Assembly: GCA_937877765.1 (NCBI GenBank) | Contig: CALGBN010000020.1 | Location: 1 to 8,629 of the forward strand | DNA from: Candidatus Bathyarchaeota archaeon | GTDB taxonomy: Archaea; Thermoproteota; Bathyarchaeia; TCS64 | Length of the DNA: 8,629 bases | Direction: 5' to 3' | Part shown: one piece after another, positions 5,414 to 8,629 of the stretch | Position numbering within the stretch: the first letter of the stretch is position 1 | Layout of the letters: each line of letters starts with the position of its first letter | Made by a program: the position numbers and the translations under genes | The notes under the pieces: generated by a model | The model's input: the letters and a program-made list of their open reading frames with translations, nothing else | Databases searched by the model: none | Told to the model about the DNA's origin: nothing

Positions 5414-6199
5414 ATGAAAGTACAATTAACCTTGACCCCTGCTGAAGGCAAACGATTGATTGCTAAGGCTGTGAGTTGTATGGAAAACGTTCAATACGCA
5501 TACAAGAATGGAACACTGATTATCGCAACAAGTACCACTACTGGATACGTCGTTGAGGAGCTTCTTGGAAAAGATTTCGATAAAGGAATGTTCACTGCAG
5601 GCGTGGTAACAAAAGAAGGCGCCCATATTACAACTGCAGATGGCAGATACAAGCACTTTGTCTTCGTTGAGGGTGAAATGACAGAATGCACGACCCCTGA
5701 GCTTGTACCCCATCTTTCGAAGATGGGTCCTGATGATGTCTTCATCAAGGGCGCAAACGCAATTGATCCCTTTGGCGCAGCCGGTGTCCTATTACATGGT
5801 GGCGGTGGAGGAACCATAGGAACCGCATGGGGGCATATCACAAGAAACGGTATTCAATGTATAATTCCCGCTGGTCTTGAGAAACTAGTGCCTATCAGTC
5901 TATCCGATGCTACCTTGAGAATGGGAGCAAACGTTATCGACAAGGCAATGGGTTGGCCATGTGGAATAATCGTCATACAGGGACAGGTTATCACAGAGAT
6001 GGAAGCATTCAACATGCTATTTGGGGTTGAAGCGATCCCTGTCGCAAGCGGCGGCATAGATGGCGGCGAAGGCTCAAAGGTTTTCCTACTTGAGGGTCCA
6101 ACTGAGAACGCTGAAGCTGCTTACGAGTATGTTGATAGTATTAAGGGCGAACCTGGTCTCAAAACCAAGCTCATGAAGAAACCCGATACCTTAGCATAA
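5414..6199 (+). CDS. Conserved glycine-rich protein of unknown function
   Basis: I do not recognise a characterised family for this 261-residue protein. It has no signal peptide or membrane segment and looks like a soluble alpha/beta enzyme. Residues 33-50 (GTLIIATSTTTGYVVEEL) pair a hydrophobic strand with a Thr/Ser-rich turn and helix. Residues 109-119 (VFIKGANAIDP) are followed by a glycine-rich loop HGGGGGTIG at 128-136. Further glycine-rich turns occur at 213-220 (GGIDGGEG). The strand/T-rich-turn/helix plus KGANAID layout faintly recalls the NagB/RpiA/CoA-transferase-like and LUD folds, where such loops hold phosphate or CoA groups. That is a guess from pattern only. Coding quality is high: it has a good promoter, a GAGGG site and even composition. 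It follows the CARF regulator in the same direction across 203 bases, and its stop overlaps the convergent glycosylase gene by 9 bases. Confidence 0.85.
   Translation: MKVQLTLTPAEGKRLIAKAVSCMENVQYAYKNGTLIIATSTTTGYVVEELLGKDFDKGMFTAGVVTKEGAHITTADGRYKHFVFVEGEMTECTTPELVPHLSKMGPDDVFIKGANAIDPFGAAGVLLHGGGGGTIGTAWGHITRNGIQCIIPAGLEKLVPISLSDATLRMGANVIDKAMGWPCGIIVIQGQVITEMEAFNMLFGVEAIPVASGGIDGGEGSKVFLLEGPTENAEAAYEYVDSIKGEPGLKTKLMKKPDTLA
5709..5727. repeat. Intragenic inverted repeat with 8-base arms
   Basis: CCCATCTT-TCG-AAGATGGG is a perfect 8-3-8 inverted repeat inside the coding region of the unknown gene. It could form a short stem with a tight TCG loop in the mRNA. Its AAGATGGGT end (5720-5728) is identical to nine bases of the intergenic dyad at 4254-4262. 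Chance under coding constraint is possible. Confidence 0.4.
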
Positions 6200-7366
6200 C
6201 CATTCTATTGTTTTTGCACCATGGAAGGCTGCAAAGTCTTCCAGATTTTTTTCTAATCTATCTCGATAGTGTTCTGTTTCTTTGAATCCAGGCTCTGTCC
6301 AGTAACCTCTGATGATGAGTTGTTCTTCTTTTCTATTCATCTTGGGCTCGATTCGAGCTACTATCTCGTCGCCGTAAATTACTGGCAGATGGTAGTAGCC
6401 GTAGACCCGTTGATCTACTGGTATGTATATCTCTAATTTAGACTCAAAGCCGAAGAGACGCTTTATCCTGTCTCGGTTCCACATAAAGTTATCAAAATAG
6501 ATAACCAGTTGAACATCATCAAAATCAAAGTCATCATCAACCTCCTCAAGACGATACATATCCTCCTCCAGACAATAATATCGTCTGGACTCTCCCTCAA
6601 GTTCAATGCTCTCCACGTCTTCTTGTTTCTGGAGCCATTCCTCAATCTTTGAAGGTGTCATGCGTATCCTTGTTCTTTGATGTTGATAGTATTCTCGGGC
6701 GTCTTTGGGTAGTATGGCGCCAAGACACTTCATTGTTTTCTCAAAGTAGAACCTGATACGGTCTTCATCTGTTGGCGGTTCCTTGTTTACCCCTTCTGGG
6801 ATAACGTTCTCTGTTAGATCATAGTATCTTTGGAAGTTAATCCTCTCCGAGATCGCCAAGATGCCAGCGGTGTAAAGGTAGTCCATGGCTACCTTCTCTT
6901 TTTTCCGGTTCCACCATCCGCCTTTTCCCTTCTTCTTGGAGTCAAAATCCTTACTCGATAATGGTCCTTCATCTTTAATTCGTTGGATCACGTGGTCTAT
7001 GAGTTCTTTGCCTTTTCCTGTCCGTTTCTGAAGTCTAGGTATTACTTCTTTTTCCCGTTTTTTCATGACTGGAACATAGTATCTGTAGTGTTCCATTGGG
7101 ATGTAACATGCCGCGTGTGCCCAGTACTCGAAGAGTTTTCGATCCTTGTAAGCTAAAGTAGCTAGGTGTGTCTTCTCGTAGTTGCCAAGTCTGCTCCAGA
7201 GGGTGAGATAGTGGGCGCGTTCAATGACACTGATTGTATCTATCTGGAGGCAGCCAAGGGTGTCAATGGTATTGTAGACATCCTGTTTTGTTGGGTTATT
7301 GATGGCTTTATTTAGCAGTTGTTTCTCTATCATTAGTCTTGCTAGTGTATCTCTTTCTACCTTCAC
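6191..7366 (-). CDS. YcaQ/AlkX-like winged-helix DNA glycosylase (HTH_42 superfamily)
   Basis: The 391-residue protein matches the HTH_42 (former DUF1006) superfamily. Its characterised bacterial members, AlkZ and YcaQ/AlkX, excise alkylated bases and unhook interstrand crosslinks. The catalytic QxQ or QxD motif is seen as LQIDTI, giving Q41 and D43, the YcaQ/AlkX (QxD) version. It is followed by the family's RAHYLTLWSRLGNY segment and by YWAHAACYIPMEHY around residue 85. Tandem winged-helix regions fill the middle. A C-terminal beta-rich part contains NFMWNRDRIKRLFGF and a segment ending near ARIEPKMNRK. The start is GTG at 7366 with AGGTG 5 bases upstream. The length is usual for the family. 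Its stop lies inside the last codons of the convergent unknown gene. Family membership is secure; substrate is unproven. Confidence 0.85.
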   Translation of the reverse strand: MKVERDTLARLMIEKQLLNKAINNPTKQDVYNTIDTLGCLQIDTISVIERAHYLTLWSRLGNYEKTHLATLAYKDRKLFEYWAHAACYIPMEHYRYYVPVMKKREKEVIPRLQKRTGKGKELIDHVIQRIKDEGPLSSKDFDSKKKGKGGWWNRKKEKVAMDYLYTAGILAISERINFQRYYDLTENVIPEGVNKEPPTDEDRIRFYFEKTMKCLGAILPKDAREYYQHQRTRIRMTPSKIEEWLQKQEDVESIELEGESRRYYCLEEDMYRLEEVDDDFDFDDVQLVIYFDNFMWNRDRIKRLFGFESKLEIYIPVDQRVYGYYHLPVIYGDEIVARIEPKMNRKEEQLIIRGYWTEPGFKETEHYRDRLEKNLEDFAAFHGAKTIEWLC

Positions 7367-7442
7367 AGAACCACCTGCTACCTATTGACTAGACAGTTTT
7401 ATCTTATTCTCTCCAAGCCTTCTCAATAAGAACCTCTAAGAT

Positions 7443-7452
7443 TTTTATAAAA
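7443..7452 (-). promoter_or_regulatory. Candidate TATA box of the glycosylase gene
   Basis: TTTTATAAAA reads the same on both strands and is the best TATA-like element upstream of the GTG at 7366. It would leave a leader of about 50 bases. Other AT-rich runs nearby could serve instead. Confidence 0.35.
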
Positions 7453-7626
7453 CCATAAGCGAATTCAGGGTTCAAATCAGTTCATTCGATAAGAAATTTT
7501 AGTTATCTATTTCTATTTTTTCAGTATATTTATTGATGCTTTCCTCAAGTCTCTAAATTCTTCTCGCATAAAACTAACTAAAAAGTTTCTAAGGCTAAAA
7601 ATAACAGCTTGAACTATGGAGAAAGT

Positions 7627-7653
7627 GGGATTTAACGATTATCGTGAGTTCCC
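7627..7653. promoter_or_regulatory. 27-base interrupted dyad upstream of the coiled-coil gene, candidate operator
   Basis: The inner arms ACGAT and ATCGT flank a single T at 7640. The outer arms GGGA (7627-7630) and TCCC (7650-7653) are placed exactly symmetrically, so 10 of 13 positions pair. It abuts a TATA-like CTTTATC at 7653-7659, so a bound protein would compete with transcription initiation. Confidence 0.45.
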
Positions 7654-7659
7654 TTTATC
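7653..7659 (+). promoter_or_regulatory. Candidate TATA box for a leaderless coiled-coil transcript
   Basis: CTTTATC is centred about 28 bases before the ATG at 7684. No Shine-Dalgarno site lies in front of that ATG. Together these suit leaderless transcription, although the element is a poor TATA match. Confidence 0.35.
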
Positions 7660-7683
7660 CCATATGGTTCCCATATCAATACT

Positions 7684-8019
7684 ATGAGCACTGAAATCAA
7701 CAACTTATTCAAGACATTCAAAGAACTAGAAAACCTACTAAACAAGGCGAAAGACAAGGCAGGGAAAGCATCAGATCTAGCCGAAGAACTCAGCGGAGAA
7801 TTTGACCAAGAAATAAGCACCGATATGGAGGCTATTCAAGAAAAGCTCAGAAGCATACTTGATGACTTGGACTCCTCCTATGAGGAAGCTAGAACCCTTT
7901 GGGATGATGAACTGGTTATGGAGAAGAGCCTTGAAGATGGTCTCGATGATGAGGAGAACTATAAGACCGACAATGAGCGGATTCAGGACGAGATCGAGGA
8001 AAAAGAGGCCAAGTCTTAG
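7684..8019 (+). CDS. Small acidic coiled-coil protein of unknown function
   Basis: I do not recognise this 111-residue protein. It is almost wholly helical in character. It is rich in Glu, Asp and Lys, with no proline or glycine clusters, no cysteine and no signal or membrane segment. Leucine/isoleucine heptad-like spacing runs through residues about 4-70 (INNLFKTFKELENLLNKA and AIQEKLRSILDDLD). A very acidic tail DDEENYKTDNERIQDEIEEKE follows. This suggests a coiled-coil oligomer or a partner-binding protein. It has an ATG start, a possible leaderless promoter and a candidate operator, and it ends 39 bases before cbf5 in the same direction. A link to Cbf5 or to H/ACA ribonucleoprotein is only positional. 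The long antisense frame is a by-product of GAG/GAA codons. Confidence 0.7.
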   Translation: MSTEINNLFKTFKELENLLNKAKDKAGKASDLAEELSGEFDQEISTDMEAIQEKLRSILDDLDSSYEEARTLWDDELVMEKSLEDGLDDEENYKTDNERIQDEIEEKEAKS

Positions 8020-8026
8020 CATATCT

Positions 8027-8034
8027 CTTTAATA
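8027..8034 (+). promoter_or_regulatory. Candidate TATA box of cbf5
   Basis: CTTTAATA is centred about 28 bases before the cbf5 ATG at 8059. There is no strong ribosome binding site, so a leaderless transcript is likely. The element sits in a small inverted repeat CTCT-TTAAT-AGAG directly behind the coiled-coil stop codon. Confidence 0.4.
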
Positions 8035-8058
8035 GAGTCCCTTGTGTGATGGTATTCT

Positions 8059-8629
8059 ATGTTGAAGCCTGCATGGGAGATCAAACGAGAGGTAAGGGTG
8101 AAAGCCGAAGAAGAGACTAACCCAAAGTATGGGTGTCCTCCAAACGAGCGTCCCATAAGTCAACACATACAGTATGGTATGCTTGTAGTTGACAAGACTT
8201 CAGGTCCAACAAGCCACGAGGTAGCAGCGTGGATAAAGAAACTACTTGATTTAGATAAGGTGGGTCACGGAGGCACACTTGATCCCAAAGTAACTGGTGT
8301 ATTACCCGTTACTCTTCAAGATAGTACCAAGATTGTTCAGGCGCTTCTTGACTCAGGCAAGGAATACATCTGCGTAATGCGTACTCACGATGATGTCTCC
8401 GAGGAGACCGTACGTAAGACACTCGATATGTTCAAGGGCGAGATATATCAACGTCCACCACTCAGAAGCAGCGTCTCAAGACGCCTAAGAACACGCTATA
8501 TTTATGATATTGATTTTCATGAAGGCGATGGCAGAAACTGGCTCTTCAAGGTAGCATGCCAGAGTGGAACCTATATCAGGAAACTCTGTTTTGATGTAGG
8601 TGAGGTCATTGGCTGCGGTGCCCATATGC
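8059..8629 (+). CDS. cbf5: Archaeal Cbf5/TruB-family tRNA/rRNA pseudouridine synthase (5' part)
   Basis: Cbf5 is the catalytic subunit of the archaeal H/ACA guide ribonucleoprotein that converts uridine to pseudouridine in rRNA. It can also make pseudouridine 55 in tRNA. The 190 codons seen start at ATG 8059; a stop at 8047-8049 closes the frame upstream. Recognised motifs are NERPISQHIQYGMLVVDK and GPTSHEV (residues 29-55), the catalytic block GHGGTLDPKVTGVLPV with D75 as nucleophile, the RPP block near residue 135, and SGTYIRKLC with GAHM near the window edge. Most archaeal homologues read GHSGTLDP, so the second glycine is a small variation. The rest of the catalytic domain and the C-terminal PUA domain lie outside. 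The N-terminal extension with CPPNERP identifies the archaeal/eukaryotic Cbf5 branch rather than bacterial TruB. Confidence 0.93.
   Translation, partial: MLKPAWEIKREVRVKAEEETNPKYGCPPNERPISQHIQYGMLVVDKTSGPTSHEVAAWIKKLLDLDKVGHGGTLDPKVTGVLPVTLQDSTKIVQALLDSGKEYICVMRTHDDVSEETVRKTLDMFKGEIYQRPPLRSSVSRRLRTRYIYDIDFHEGDGRNWLFKVACQSGTYIRKLCFDVGEVIGCGAHM

Larger units (their letters stand above)
7367..7683. other. AT-rich divergent intergenic region, no gene seen
   Basis: This 317-base stretch separates the leftward glycosylase gene from the rightward coiled-coil gene. It contains several TATA-like and A- or T-rich runs, a TTTTATAAAA palindrome (7443-7452), a long interrupted dyad (7627-7653) and a repeated CCCATAT word near 7660-7675. 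I looked for tRNA, C/D-box or H/ACA guide RNA signs and short coding frames and found nothing convincing. Confidence 0.6.

Noticed and set aside
5491..5841. Leftward 116-codon frame
   Set aside because: It is the antisense shadow of the 261-residue gene, which has a promoter, a ribosome binding site and protein-like composition.
7777..8022. Leftward 81-codon frame with a hydrophobic, membrane-like N-terminus
   Set aside because: It is antisense to the coiled-coil gene. Runs of GAG/GAA codons read backwards give Leu, Phe and Ser, which mimics a membrane segment.
1..8629. CRISPR array, tRNA, rRNA, insertion sequence or attachment site
   Set aside because: I looked for these because of the CARF protein. 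No spaced direct repeats of 24-37 bases, cloverleaf sequences, transposase motifs or terminal inverted repeats were found.

Overview
The window reads as a chromosomal segment of an archaeon, probably an anaerobe. The archaeal signs are a Cbf5-type pseudouridine synthase, archaeal-style TATA boxes about 25 to 30 bases ahead of several genes, GGTGA/GAGG ribosome binding sites, and a CARF/winged-helix regulator of a kind common in archaea. The anaerobic sign is an oxygen-sensitive class III ribonucleotide reductase (RNR). The lineage cannot be fixed from this sequence alone; an Asgard or TACK archaeon would be a guess. No rRNA, tRNA, CRISPR array, insertion sequence or phage gene was seen.

Layout. 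Positions 1-4146 hold a leftward four-gene cluster. In transcription order it is a small glutaredoxin/NrdH-like redoxin, the class III RNR NrdD (overlapping the redoxin by 8 bases), a TrmO-type tRNA methyltransferase, and a PLP-dependent D-serine dehydratase/D-threonine aldolase family enzyme cut by the window edge. A 266-base divergent intergenic region (4147-4412) follows, with promoters for both sides and several inverted repeats. Rightward from it run a CARF-like plus winged-helix regulator (4413-5210) and, behind its own promoter and an 18-base perfect palindrome, a conserved glycine-rich protein of unknown function (5414-6199). That gene meets a leftward YcaQ/AlkX-family DNA glycosylase-like gene (6191-7366) tail to tail, overlapping by 9 bases. 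After a 317-base AT-rich intergenic region come a small acidic coiled-coil protein (7684-8019) and the 5' part of cbf5 (8059 to the window end).

How the genes may work together. The redoxin and NrdD form an evident functional pair, with the redoxin as the likely electron donor for deoxynucleotide synthesis. TrmO and Cbf5 are both RNA modification enzymes but lie in separate units. The least explained part is the divergent junction. A putative ligand-sensing CARF regulator faces the RNR operon across a region with two dyads of 6-base arms and 3-base spacers. One of these, ACCCAT-N3-ATGGGT, has a near copy upstream of the promoter of the unknown 261-residue protein. This suggests, but does not prove, a small local regulon linking the regulator, the RNR operon and the unknown gene.
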